This document shows positions 5,853 through 12,128 of a stretch of DNA of 12,128 nt, piece after piece. Source of the stretch: Thiotrichaceae bacterium (GTDB lineage Bacteria > Pseudomonadota > Gammaproteobacteria > Thiotrichales > Thiotrichaceae); the NCBI GenBank assembly GCA_026992705.1, contig JALWYT010000201.1:5807-17934 (forward strand). Direction: 5' to 3'. The notes under the pieces were generated by a model. The model was not told where the DNA came from. It worked only from the letters and a program-made list of their open reading frames with translations, and did no database searches. Both the position numbers and the translations under genes were made by a program. The number at the start of each line of letters is the position of its first letter. Within the stretch, counting starts at the first letter, position 1.

Positions 5853-6791
5853 ATGAATAAACCCGCTATCCTTGTTATTGGCCATGGCTCGCGTGATGTC
5901 GATGCCCTGCGTGAATTTGAACAAGTTGCAGAGCATTTAAAACACCGCTTTGCTGATCGTAAAATTGAAACCGGTTACTTAGAATTTGCCAAACCTGTTA
6001 TTGCCGAAGGGGTTGAAAAACTCATCAAACAAGGCGTAACAGAAATTATTGGACTGCCCGGTATGTTAATGGCAGCAGGACATGCTAAAAATGATATACC
6101 TAGTGAACTAAATACTTTGATGGCAGAGCATGACGGTTTAAAAATCACCTATGCGACTGAGCTAGGCGTACAGCCTAAAATGCTTCAGGCAGCAGCGGCT
6201 CGTATTGAAGAAGCAGAAAGCCAGTTTAGTCGTGATTATCAACGCAAAGACACATTATTAGTCGTGGTTGGACGTGGAGCATCCGACCCTGATGCTAATT
6301 CCAATATCTCTAAAATTACCCGTATGCTGGAAGAAGGCATGGGCTTTGGTTGGGCAATTACCTGTTATAGCGGGGTAACGACACCATTGGTAGATGAAGC
6401 TTTGGAAAAAGCTCATGGTTTAGGCTATAAAAACGTCATTGTTTTTCCCTATTTTTTATTTACAGGACGTTTAGTTAAACGAATTTATGCTTGGGCGGAT
6501 GATTACCAAGCCAAATATCCAGAAGTGCAGGTAGTTAAAGCCTCATATCTCAATGATCATCCATTGGTGATTGACACCTTTGTCGATAAACTACAAGAGG
6601 CAGAACAAGGCACAGGCAATATGAACTGTCAGATGTGCCAATATCGAGTGCAAATATTGGGTAATGAACATAAAGTGGGTGCTCCGCAAGAAGGGCATCA
6701 TCACCATGTTCGCGGTTCAGGCACGGATGCTGATCATACACACTCGCATTCGCATGATCACGGTCATCATCACCACCATCATAATCACTAA
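5853..6791 (+). CDS. cbiX: Sirohydrochlorin cobaltochelatase CbiX, long form with His-rich tail
   Basis: Inserts cobalt into sirohydrochlorin, the entry step of the early-cobalt B12 route. The 312-aa long form has two tandem chelatase halves (about 1-125 and 130-250). The first half carries the catalytic HGSRD (11-15, His11) and GMLMAAGHAKNDIP (70-83, His77); the second is degenerate (VVGRGASDPD). Then follows MNCQMCQYRV with Cys259 and Cys262, the CxxC reported to hold an iron-sulfur centre in the Bacillus enzyme, and KVGAPQEGHHHHVRG. Residues 294-312 are mostly His and Asp, a likely metal store. AAGGA lies 8 nt before the ATG. It begins a tight four-gene cobalamin block. Confidence 0.97.
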   Translation: MNKPAILVIGHGSRDVDALREFEQVAEHLKHRFADRKIETGYLEFAKPVIAEGVEKLIKQGVTEIIGLPGMLMAAGHAKNDIPSELNTLMAEHDGLKITYATELGVQPKMLQAAAARIEEAESQFSRDYQRKDTLLVVVGRGASDPDANSNISKITRMLEEGMGFGWAITCYSGVTTPLVDEALEKAHGLGYKNVIVFPYFLFTGRLVKRIYAWADDYQAKYPEVQVVKASYLNDHPLVIDTFVDKLQEAEQGTGNMNCQMCQYRVQILGNEHKVGAPQEGHHHHVRGSGTDADHTHSHSHDHGHHHHHHNH

Positions 6792-6796
6792 ATATT

Positions 6797-7435
6797 ATGC
6801 CTCAATACATTAGCGACCCAGCAAAAATAGAAAGCGAGTCATTTGAGCAAATTCGTGAGTTAGTTGACCTCAGCCGATTTAATCGAGAGGAACAACAAAT
6901 TGTCATGAGGATGATTCATACCTGTGGTTTGCCGAGTATTGTGGATCATATAAAAATTTCAGAAAATGCGGTTACCGCAGGTTTAACCGCAATAAAGAAT
7001 CAGGAAAGCGTAATTTGTGATGTAGAAATGGTGAAATGCTCTTTAACACTTCGCATGATGCACCAAGAGCCTGAGTGTTTTATCAATAAAGCATCGGTTA
7101 TTTCTCAAGCAAAGGCAGATAATAAAACCCGTAGCATGGTTGCAGTTGATGCGTGGAAATCCCACATCAAAAACAGCATTGTGCTAATCGGGAATGCCCC
7201 CACCGCTCTATTTCGCTTGCTAGAAGTCTTGCAAGATGGCTTCCCAAAACCTGCTTTGGTCATTGCCACCCCCGTTGGTTTTATTGGTGCAGCAGAGTCC
7301 AAACAGGAACTTTGGGCAAATTATGAAAAACTGGGCATCGAATGTATTACCGTTGAAGGCACAGTCGGCGGTAGTGCAATAGCGGCTTCAGCCATGAATG
7401 CCTTATTACGAATTGAACAAAATATTTATCTGTGA
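6797..7435 (+). CDS. cbiC: Precorrin-8X (cobalt-precorrin-8) methylmutase
   Basis: Moves the C11 methyl group to C12, giving cobyrinic acid (or its cobalt form), in the cytosol. The 212-aa length fits CbiC/CobH. The catalytic histidine is His41 in RMIHTCG. Other family marks are VICDVEMVKCSL (72-83), GNAPTAL (132-138), GFIGAAESK (161-169) and the end GGSAIAASAMNALL. The usual Arg before GGS is replaced by Val (TVGGS), a minor deviation. It starts 5 nt after cbiX with no Shine-Dalgarno match, implying coupled translation. Because CbiX implies early cobalt insertion, the substrate is probably cobalt-precorrin-8. Confidence 0.96.
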   Translation: MPQYISDPAKIESESFEQIRELVDLSRFNREEQQIVMRMIHTCGLPSIVDHIKISENAVTAGLTAIKNQESVICDVEMVKCSLTLRMMHQEPECFINKASVISQAKADNKTRSMVAVDAWKSHIKNSIVLIGNAPTALFRLLEVLQDGFPKPALVIATPVGFIGAAESKQELWANYEKLGIECITVEGTVGGSAIAASAMNALLRIEQNIYL

Positions 7436-8682
7436 TTAGCGTTATCGGACTTGGCTTAGGTGATATTCAAACACTCAGCACAGAAGCCATACAAGCTATC
7501 AAACAAGCCGATGTAATTATTGCCTCAAACCGCCAAATCGAATTCGTTGCGGATTTAGTCTCCAAGCAAACCGAACATTGCCAATATCCTAGCCCTATCG
7601 AAAACTTGCAATCCCTGATTGAATATTACGGTGATAAAAATATCGCCATACTTGCCTCTGGCGACCCTTTGTTTTTTGGGATTGGGGCTTGGTTAAGCCG
7701 TCATATTCCCTTAGAAAAGCTGCACTTTTACAGCAATATTTCCAGCATTCAAGCCGCTTTTGCTCGAATCAAACAACCCTGGCAGCAGGCTAAAATTATT
7801 AGCCTACACGGGCGCCCTTTAATCAGCCTTCGCCCACAACTTCGTAATCACCAATGGTATGCCATATTAACGGATGCCAATAGCCACCCCAAAGCCATCG
7901 CCAAAGAATTGCATCGCCACTGTTTTGAACAGTCAAAAATCTGGGTCTGTGAGGCTTTGGGCACAGCCTCAGAAAAGAGTCAAGCATTCAGCCTTGATGA
8001 ATTATTAGCTTGCTCGCATGACTTTCATCCACTGCATATTACGATTGTCTATACCGATGGCAAAGGCGGCATATTGCCTGAATTCCCCGGTATTGCTGAT
8101 TCCTTATTTGAGACAGGCAGCCTAGCGGGTAAAGGCATGATTACTAAAAAAAATATCCGCCTAGCGGCTTTGACGATGCTACAAACACAAGCCAATGACA
8201 TCTGTTGGGACTTAGGAGCAGGCTGTGGTGGATTAGCCGTCGAATGGGCATATTGGCATTTGCAAAGCCAGATTTATGCGGTGGAAGACCATAAAGAGCG
8301 GTTAAACTATCTGCATATCAATCGTGAAAAGTTTGGCATTGTGAATAATCTGCATATTATTGAAGCAACTGTGCCACATTCTGCCCTTAGCGACTTGCCC
8401 AGACCGGATAAAATCTTTATTGGTGGCAGCCGAGCCTTTTTAGCTGAAACGCTACAACAATGCTGGCAGCATTATTTAAAGCCCAATGGCTGTATCGTTA
8501 TTCCCTGTGTCACTGAAACCACACGCTATGAAGTCATGAAATTTATTGAAGAAAAGCAATTAAATCAGCAGGTTGATAAAATTCAAATCAGCCTATCGCA
8601 AACTGAAACATTAGCAAATAAAGAAATCCTACGCCCACAACTCCCTGTGCAATTAATTAAAATCAGCAAGGATAAATCATGA
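7432..8682 (+). CDS. cobL: Fused CbiE-CbiT (CobL-type) precorrin C5,C15-methyltransferase (decarboxylating)
   Basis: A 416-aa fusion carrying out C5 and C15 methylation and decarboxylation of the acetate side chain on ring C in corrin synthesis. Residues 1-210 are the CbiE tetrapyrrole methylase domain (ISVIGLGLGDIQTLS at the start, LASGDPLFFGIG at 74-85). Residues about 225-410 are the CbiT class-I methyltransferase, with SAM-binding WDLGAGCGGLAVEW (259-272), acidic Glu285 after the next strand, and KIFIGGSR (327-334). It starts with GTG in a 4-nt GTGA overlap with the cbiC stop; an ATG start is not available. It overlaps cbiL by 4 nt. The fusion occurs in both aerobic and anaerobic pathways, so the name cbiET is equally valid. 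Confidence 0.96.
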   Translation: MISVIGLGLGDIQTLSTEAIQAIKQADVIIASNRQIEFVADLVSKQTEHCQYPSPIENLQSLIEYYGDKNIAILASGDPLFFGIGAWLSRHIPLEKLHFYSNISSIQAAFARIKQPWQQAKIISLHGRPLISLRPQLRNHQWYAILTDANSHPKAIAKELHRHCFEQSKIWVCEALGTASEKSQAFSLDELLACSHDFHPLHITIVYTDGKGGILPEFPGIADSLFETGSLAGKGMITKKNIRLAALTMLQTQANDICWDLGAGCGGLAVEWAYWHLQSQIYAVEDHKERLNYLHINREKFGIVNNLHIIEATVPHSALSDLPRPDKIFIGGSRAFLAETLQQCWQHYLKPNGCIVIPCVTETTRYEVMKFIEEKQLNQQVDKIQISLSQTETLANKEILRPQLPVQLIKISKDKS

Positions 8683-9374
8683 GCGGCTGTTTTTATGGTG
8701 TAGGCGTTGGCACGGGCGATCCTGAATTACTAACCCTAAAAGCAGTTCGTCTTATCCAATCTGCCGATATTATTGGCTACCTCAAAATAGAAAGCGGGCA
8801 ATCATTAGCCAGAGACATTGCAAGCCAATGGATTGATAAGCAAACCGAACTCCCTATTCACATGCCCGCCATGAGCATCCAACGAGAGCAAATCAAGCAA
8901 GCTTACGATCAAGCTGCAATCGCAATTGCCAAACAGCTTGAGCATGGCAAACAAGTTGTCTTTCTATGCGAAGGCGACCCTTTCTTTTTTGGCTCTTATA
9001 TTTATTTGTATCAACGCTTATCAAAAAACTACCACTGCCAAAGCATCGCTGGAGTCAGCTCCATTCATGCAAGCTCAGCACTAGCAGGTATCCCTTTAGT
9101 ACAACAAAATGACAGCCTCGCTGTGCTATCATCCCGAAACAGCGATCAAGAATTACGTTACGCCTTAGAAAATTTTGCCTCAGTCGTCATTATGAAAGCG
9201 GGCAAACATCGGCAACGTATTATTAAGCTAATCCAACAAAGCAAACGCGAAAAAGACAGCTGCTATATCGAAAGAGCAGGACAAAAACATGAAAAAGTTG
9301 AGCATAATATCAACAACTTAACCCAAGAAAATGGCGATTATTTTTCGCTTTTTCTTATTGTAAAAAACAAATAA
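8679..9374 (+). CDS. cbiL: Precorrin-2 / cobalt-factor II C20-methyltransferase
   Basis: Adds the C20 methyl group using S-adenosylmethionine, the first methylation after cobalt entry. The 231-aa length matches CbiL/CobI. Visible are the tetrapyrrole-methylase opening GVGVGTGDPELLTLKAVR (7-24), FLCEGDPFFFGS (95-106), the mid-domain GVSSIHASSALAGIPL (125-140) and a C-terminal strand LFLIVKNK. It starts in a 4-nt ATGA overlap with the cbiE-cbiT fusion. The stop TAA is the first three bases of the inverted-repeat element at 9372-9517. If that element is an insertion, the ancestral frame would have run two codons further (ACC AGA) to a TAA at 9528-9530. Confidence 0.96.
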   Translation: MSGCFYGVGVGTGDPELLTLKAVRLIQSADIIGYLKIESGQSLARDIASQWIDKQTELPIHMPAMSIQREQIKQAYDQAAIAIAKQLEHGKQVVFLCEGDPFFFGSYIYLYQRLSKNYHCQSIAGVSSIHASSALAGIPLVQQNDSLAVLSSRNSDQELRYALENFASVVIMKAGKHRQRIIKLIQQSKREKDSCYIERAGQKHEKVEHNINNLTQENGDYFSLFLIVKNK

Positions 9375-9517
9375 CGACTCCGTGCAGTTTATATGCAAGC
9401 TGGTAAGTGATTGATTATTCGGGCTTAGGCAGCAGGGATGCTTCCTTAGAGCTTACATGGATGTATTTACAGCGTCCCGAATAATCAATCACTTACCAGC
9501 TTGCTACAGACTCGTTA
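9372..9517. repeat. Long inverted-repeat element with structured core (possible small insertion)
   Basis: Perfect 29-bp arms, 9395-9423 (beginning GCAAGCTGG, ending TTCGGG) and 9476-9504, flank a 52-nt core. Beyond a short asymmetric stretch the symmetry resumes as TAACGA (9372-9377) and TCGTTA (9512-9517). CAAA stands directly outside both ends (9368-9371 and 9518-9521), as a target duplication would. The core holds an 11-position hairpin with two mismatches and a GGGA loop (9424-9449) and TACAT-GG-ATGTA (9454-9465). No T-run follows on either strand, so a plain intrinsic terminator is unlikely. It has no coding capacity. It resembles a palindromic non-autonomous repeat; no transposase is present. 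Confidence 0.8.
9424..9449 (+). repeat. Imperfect hairpin inside the repeat core
   Basis: CTTAGGCAGCA (9424-9434) pairs with TGCTTCCTTAG (9439-9449) at nine of eleven positions around the loop GGGA. Together with the TACAT/ATGTA pairing just downstream it would make a three-way junction under the 29-bp outer stem. Confidence 0.6.
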
Positions 9518-9538
9518 CAAAACCAGATAAACCACACT

Positions 9539-10510
9539 ATGCAAAAAATCCTTATCATAAAAACAAGCTCCCTCGGTGATGTGGTTCACATGCTGCCTGC
9601 TGTTTACGATGCGGCTCAACAACATAAAAATATAGATATTGACTGGCTAGTTGAGGAAAACTTTCAAGAAGTCCCACGCTGGAGTGCTTATATCAATCGA
9701 GTAATTCCAGTTGCTTTGCGGCGTTGGCGAAAAATACCTTTTGCAAAACAAACTCGGCAAGAAATCCGTGCTTGCAAACAGCAGTTACAAGCTAAAAATT
9801 ATGATCTGGTTGTGGATACACAAGGCTTATTAAAAAGTGCCATATTGACTCGCTGGGTAAAATCAGGGGCAAGCATCTGGGGCTATGACAAACACAGCAT
9901 CCGCGAACCGTTGGCATCCTATTTTTATCAGCACAAAGCTAACGTGTCACGAAACCAACACGCTATTCACCGCAACCGACAATTATTTGCACAAGCCTTA
10001 TCTTATTCATTAGATGATATGCCATTAAATTACGGCATTGATCTTACCCAGTTTCATAATCCGCATGATTTTATAGACAAACATTATATCGTTGCCTTAC
10101 ACGGCACAAGCAAAGCAAATAAAGAATGGTCAATGGAAGCTTGGCTAAAATTAATTCAAGCGATGGCGGCATTGGATATTTATGTGTTGTTTCCTTGGGG
10201 GAATGACAGAGAAAAACAGCGAGCCGAACAGCTTAGCCAATCATCCAAATATGCGATTACATTACCCAAAAGCACACTATCGGAATTAGCAAATATTATT
10301 GCCGATGCCAAAGCCGTTATTGGCATGGATACAGGCTTGATGCATATTACTGCTGCTTTAAATAAACAAGGTATTGGCTTATATCCCGCTACACAAACGG
10401 TTCTAACAGGCGTATTAACAGCCGGCGAAACTAATTTAATTAAAAATATTGAAGCCGAAGCAACTAAAAATATAGATAACATTATCAATCAATTGCTGGT
10501 AATGCTTTGA
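9539..10510 (+). CDS. waaC: Lipopolysaccharide heptosyltransferase I
   Basis: Adds the first L-glycero-D-manno-heptose to Kdo2-lipid A at the cytoplasmic face of the inner membrane, building the LPS inner core. At 323 aa it has GT9/GT-B architecture. The N-terminal domain opens with ILIIKTSSLGDVVHMLPA (4-21, catalytic-type Asp14) and contains DLVVDTQGLLKSA (89-101). The C-terminal domain has HGTSKANKEW (188-197), which binds the ADP-heptose phosphates in this family, and AVIGMDTGLMHITAAL (259-274). No ribosome binding site precedes the ATG. Only 8 nt separate it from the predicted ancestral cbiL stop at 9528-9530, so it may once have been translationally coupled to cbiL and been pushed away by the inverted-repeat element. 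Confidence 0.95.
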   Translation: MQKILIIKTSSLGDVVHMLPAVYDAAQQHKNIDIDWLVEENFQEVPRWSAYINRVIPVALRRWRKIPFAKQTRQEIRACKQQLQAKNYDLVVDTQGLLKSAILTRWVKSGASIWGYDKHSIREPLASYFYQHKANVSRNQHAIHRNRQLFAQALSYSLDDMPLNYGIDLTQFHNPHDFIDKHYIVALHGTSKANKEWSMEAWLKLIQAMAALDIYVLFPWGNDREKQRAEQLSQSSKYAITLPKSTLSELANIIADAKAVIGMDTGLMHITAALNKQGIGLYPATQTVLTGVLTAGETNLIKNIEAEATKNIDNIINQLLVML

Positions 10511-10725
10511 TTTAAGCAGCAGTAAGTCATTTATCTTTTAGATAATTCCATTCAGAACTTTTTATCATATTTTCAGTCCATTGATAAACTTCAATAAACA
10601 ACTAATTTCACCCTCACAATTGCATATTTTATGCTCAATAATTGTTGTTTAAGCATGGATTCATTCTCGAGGTGCTAGCGTGCAAATTGTCTAGTATTAA
10701 TAAAAACACAGGACGAGGTTAGCTA
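10511..10725. other. Intergenic region waaC to NIF3-like gene
   Basis: About 215 AT-rich bases with no gene. A nested dyad spans 10616-10645: ACAATT with AATTGT outside, GCATA with TATGC inside, and a 5-nt bulge. The stem is AT-rich, so it is at most a weak terminator for waaC or a binding site. No confident promoter was found for the next gene. Confidence 0.5.
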
Positions 10726-11037
10726 ATGTATCATTTGGCTTTTTATGTACCCATACTTCATTGTGACAAAGTAAAGCAAGCTGTTTTTGAAGCAGGTGCA
10801 GGACAAATTGGTAACTACAAAAACTGTTCATGGCAAACCTTAGGTGAGGGGCAATTTATGCCAATGGATGGAAGTCAACCTTTTCAAGGTGTACAAGGTG
10901 CTTTAGAAACTACTGGAGAATATCGTGTTGAAATGGTTTGCAGTGATTCTCAAATTCAAAAAGCAGTTGAAGCTCTAAAAATGACACATCCTTATGAAGA
11001 GCCTGCTTACACTGTTATACATATGGAAGATTTTTAA
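10726..11037 (+). CDS. Stand-alone NIF3-like (YqfO insert-type) small protein
   Basis: A 103-aa protein of the small NGG1p-interacting factor 3-like group, corresponding to the PII/CutA-like domain inserted in larger NIF3 proteins such as YqfO. Marks are YVPILHCDKVKQAVFEAGAGQIGNY (7-31), a central GQF-P-DGSQPF-G segment (42-56), and HPYEEPAY (88-95) at the end. The trimeric PII-like fold suggests ligand or metal sensing, but no function is established. GAGG at 10715-10718, 7 nt before the ATG, supports the start. It stands alone between two intergenic gaps and is probably its own transcript. Confidence 0.88.
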   Translation: MYHLAFYVPILHCDKVKQAVFEAGAGQIGNYKNCSWQTLGEGQFMPMDGSQPFQGVQGALETTGEYRVEMVCSDSQIQKAVEALKMTHPYEEPAYTVIHMEDF

Positions 11038-11039
11038 CT

Positions 11040-11103
11040 CTTAAGCTATCTTCTTGTTTAGAAATAGCTATTTTCCCTAATTGTTTCTATATTATAGCTT
11101 AAG
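11040..11103. repeat. 10-bp inverted repeat around an inner palindrome
   Basis: CTTAAGCTAT (11040-11049) and ATAGCTTAAG (11094-11103) are perfect inverted arms 44 nt apart. Between them lies the 12-bp palindrome AAATAGCTATTT (11062-11073). It starts right after the stop of the NIF3-like gene, so it may shape the 3' end of that transcript or the leader of the next gene. No T-run follows the outer stem. Confidence 0.5.
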
Positions 11104-11137
11104 GTATTGTCAGCTTTTTACCAAATGAGCTAATATA

Positions 11138-12128
11138 ATGAAATTTACTACGCTTTCTTGCCTACTTTTAGGTACTATTATTAGTGTTAGCACCATTGCC
11201 TTCGCAGAACCAATAACAAGTGGCACTGTGGATAGTGTTCATCAGGCATTACTAAACGACTATAAACCAGAAAAAATATCAGACCATGTTTATGTAATAC
11301 ATGGTCCTTTGGAAATGCCAACCCCTGAGAATAAAGGCTTTATGAATAACCCTGCCTTTATTATCAGTGAAAATAGCGTTGCTGTTATTGACCCAGGGGC
11401 TAGCCTACAAGTTGGGCGTGCGGTATTGGCTCATATCAAAAAAATTACGGATAAACCAATTACTCAAGTGTTTAATACGCATGTGCATGGCGATCATTGG
11501 CTAGGTAATCAAGCCTTTTTTGAAGCAAACCCTGATGTAAAAATTTATGCACACCCTAAAATGATTGAAGCTGCTAAAGCGGGAGATGCTGAACAATGGG
11601 TTGGCTTAATATCAAAGCTAACGAATAAAGCAACCGATGGAACAAAAGCCATTATTCCAACAGAAGCCTTAGAAGATGGGCAGGAAATTAAAGCAGGCGA
11701 TGTCACTATCAAGGTTTATCTCAGCGAACATGCTCATACAAAAACCGATGCAATGTTTGAAATAAAAGAAGATAAGGTATTATTCACTGGCGACAATATG
11801 ACTAATAAACGCATCCCAGGCATGTCAGATGCTAGCTTCCGTGGTAATATTTCGGTTATTGACCAAGTATTACAAGATAATTTTGATAAAGTTGTTCCAG
11901 GGCATGGACTAACAGGCGACAAACAGCTACTTGAGTCCTATAAAAATTATCTTTCAATAATCTATGAAAGTGTTAAATCACTACAAGAAGAAGGTTTAGA
12001 AGACTTTGAAATGAAAGATAAAATTGTCGAAAAACTAACTGGCTACAAAGATTGGGCAGGCTTCGATGACGAAATTGGCAAACATATTAGCCTAGCTGTA
12101 TTAGAAGCTGAACGAGCAGAGTTTGAAT
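11138..12128 (+). CDS. Secreted metallo-beta-lactamase-fold hydrolase (3' end beyond window)
   Basis: The frame is open from ATG 11138 to the window end (330 codons, no stop), so the C-terminus is missing. Residues 1-23 are a Sec signal peptide, cleaved after AFA, placing it in the periplasm. The mature part is an MBL fold: VAVIDPG (81-87), zinc site THVHGDH (114-120: His115, His117, Asp119, His120), HAHTKTD (198-204, likely His200), FTGDN (216-220, Asp219) and VVPGHG (252-257, His256). All usual ligands for two metals are present. The layout resembles SoxH and the quinoprotein-relay zinc hydrolases linked to sulfur or alcohol oxidation, rather than true beta-lactamases. Substrate unknown. 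The only Shine-Dalgarno hint is GAG 8 nt upstream; a TGA in frame just upstream limits the start. Confidence 0.9.
   Translation, partial: MKFTTLSCLLLGTIISVSTIAFAEPITSGTVDSVHQALLNDYKPEKISDHVYVIHGPLEMPTPENKGFMNNPAFIISENSVAVIDPGASLQVGRAVLAHIKKITDKPITQVFNTHVHGDHWLGNQAFFEANPDVKIYAHPKMIEAAKAGDAEQWVGLISKLTNKATDGTKAIIPTEALEDGQEIKAGDVTIKVYLSEHAHTKTDAMFEIKEDKVLFTGDNMTNKRIPGMSDASFRGNISVIDQVLQDNFDKVVPGHGLTGDKQLLESYKNYLSIIYESVKSLQEEGLEDFEMKDKIVEKLTGYKDWAGFDDEIGKHISLAVLEAERAEFE

Noticed and set aside
5500..5853. Cobalamin riboswitch upstream of cbiX
   Set aside because: Most of this stretch is coding (membrane protein and ycgL), and I see no B12-box-like sequence in it or in the 29-nt gap.
6721..6788. CAT/CAC-rich run at the end of cbiX as a DNA repeat
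   Set aside because: It is the His-rich protein tail in frame, a known feature of long CbiX, with mixed codons rather than an exact tandem repeat.
9395..9504. The long inverted repeat as an ordinary intrinsic terminator for the cobalamin block
   Set aside because: The stem is far longer than usual, encloses a 52-nt structured core, and has no T-run after either arm.
11134..11139. TATAAT as the -10 box of the hydrolase gene
   Set aside because: It overlaps the start codon, so transcription would begin inside the gene.

Overview
The window is chromosomal DNA from a gammaproteobacterium with AT-rich DNA, especially between genes. The hslV-hslU-DUF971 neighbourhood, a YcgL protein, a FimV-type LysM protein and the heptosyltransferase WaaC all point to that class. 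The left-edge fragment starts like a sulfide:quinone oxidoreductase, and the right edge carries a periplasmic zinc hydrolase of a type often seen with sulfur or quinoprotein metabolism. A sulfur oxidiser of the Beggiatoa/Thiothrix type is therefore plausible, but this is inference from gene content.

Left part (1-3402), minus strand: a compact cluster reads leftwards as hslV, hslU, a DUF971 gene, hisI and yidD. Gaps are 10, 10 and 1 nt, then a 4-nt overlap. It joins an ATP-dependent protease, a small putative cofactor-linked protein, a histidine-biosynthesis enzyme and a membrane-insertion helper, and is probably one transcript. hslV most likely starts at a GTG at 3402. About 450 nt of AT-rich DNA with several dyad symmetries separate yidD from the 5' end of the SQR-like gene.

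Middle (3770-5823), plus strand: a short FimV-like LysM protein with a signal peptide, coiled coil and one late membrane span is followed by an unrecognised three-span membrane protein with a small beta-rich C-terminal domain. A YcgL-family gene comes next.

Cobalamin block (5853-9374), plus strand: cbiX, cbiC, a fused cbiE-cbiT gene and cbiL are packed with 5-nt, -4-nt and -4-nt junctions. CbiX inserts cobalt early, so this is probably part of the early-cobalt (anaerobic) B12 route. CbiH, F, G, D and J are not in the window. No cobalamin riboswitch is visible.

Between cbiL and waaC sits a roughly 146-bp structured element (9372-9517) with perfect 29-bp inverted arms and an internal two-hairpin core. 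It looks like a small inserted palindromic repeat. It is flanked by a possible CAAA duplication and appears to supply the stop codon of cbiL. This is the most interesting signal in the window.

Right part (9539-12128), plus strand: waaC (lipopolysaccharide inner core), a stand-alone NIF3-like small protein, and a 3'-truncated secreted metallo-beta-lactamase-fold hydrolase. I found no CRISPR array, tRNA, rRNA or transposase gene.
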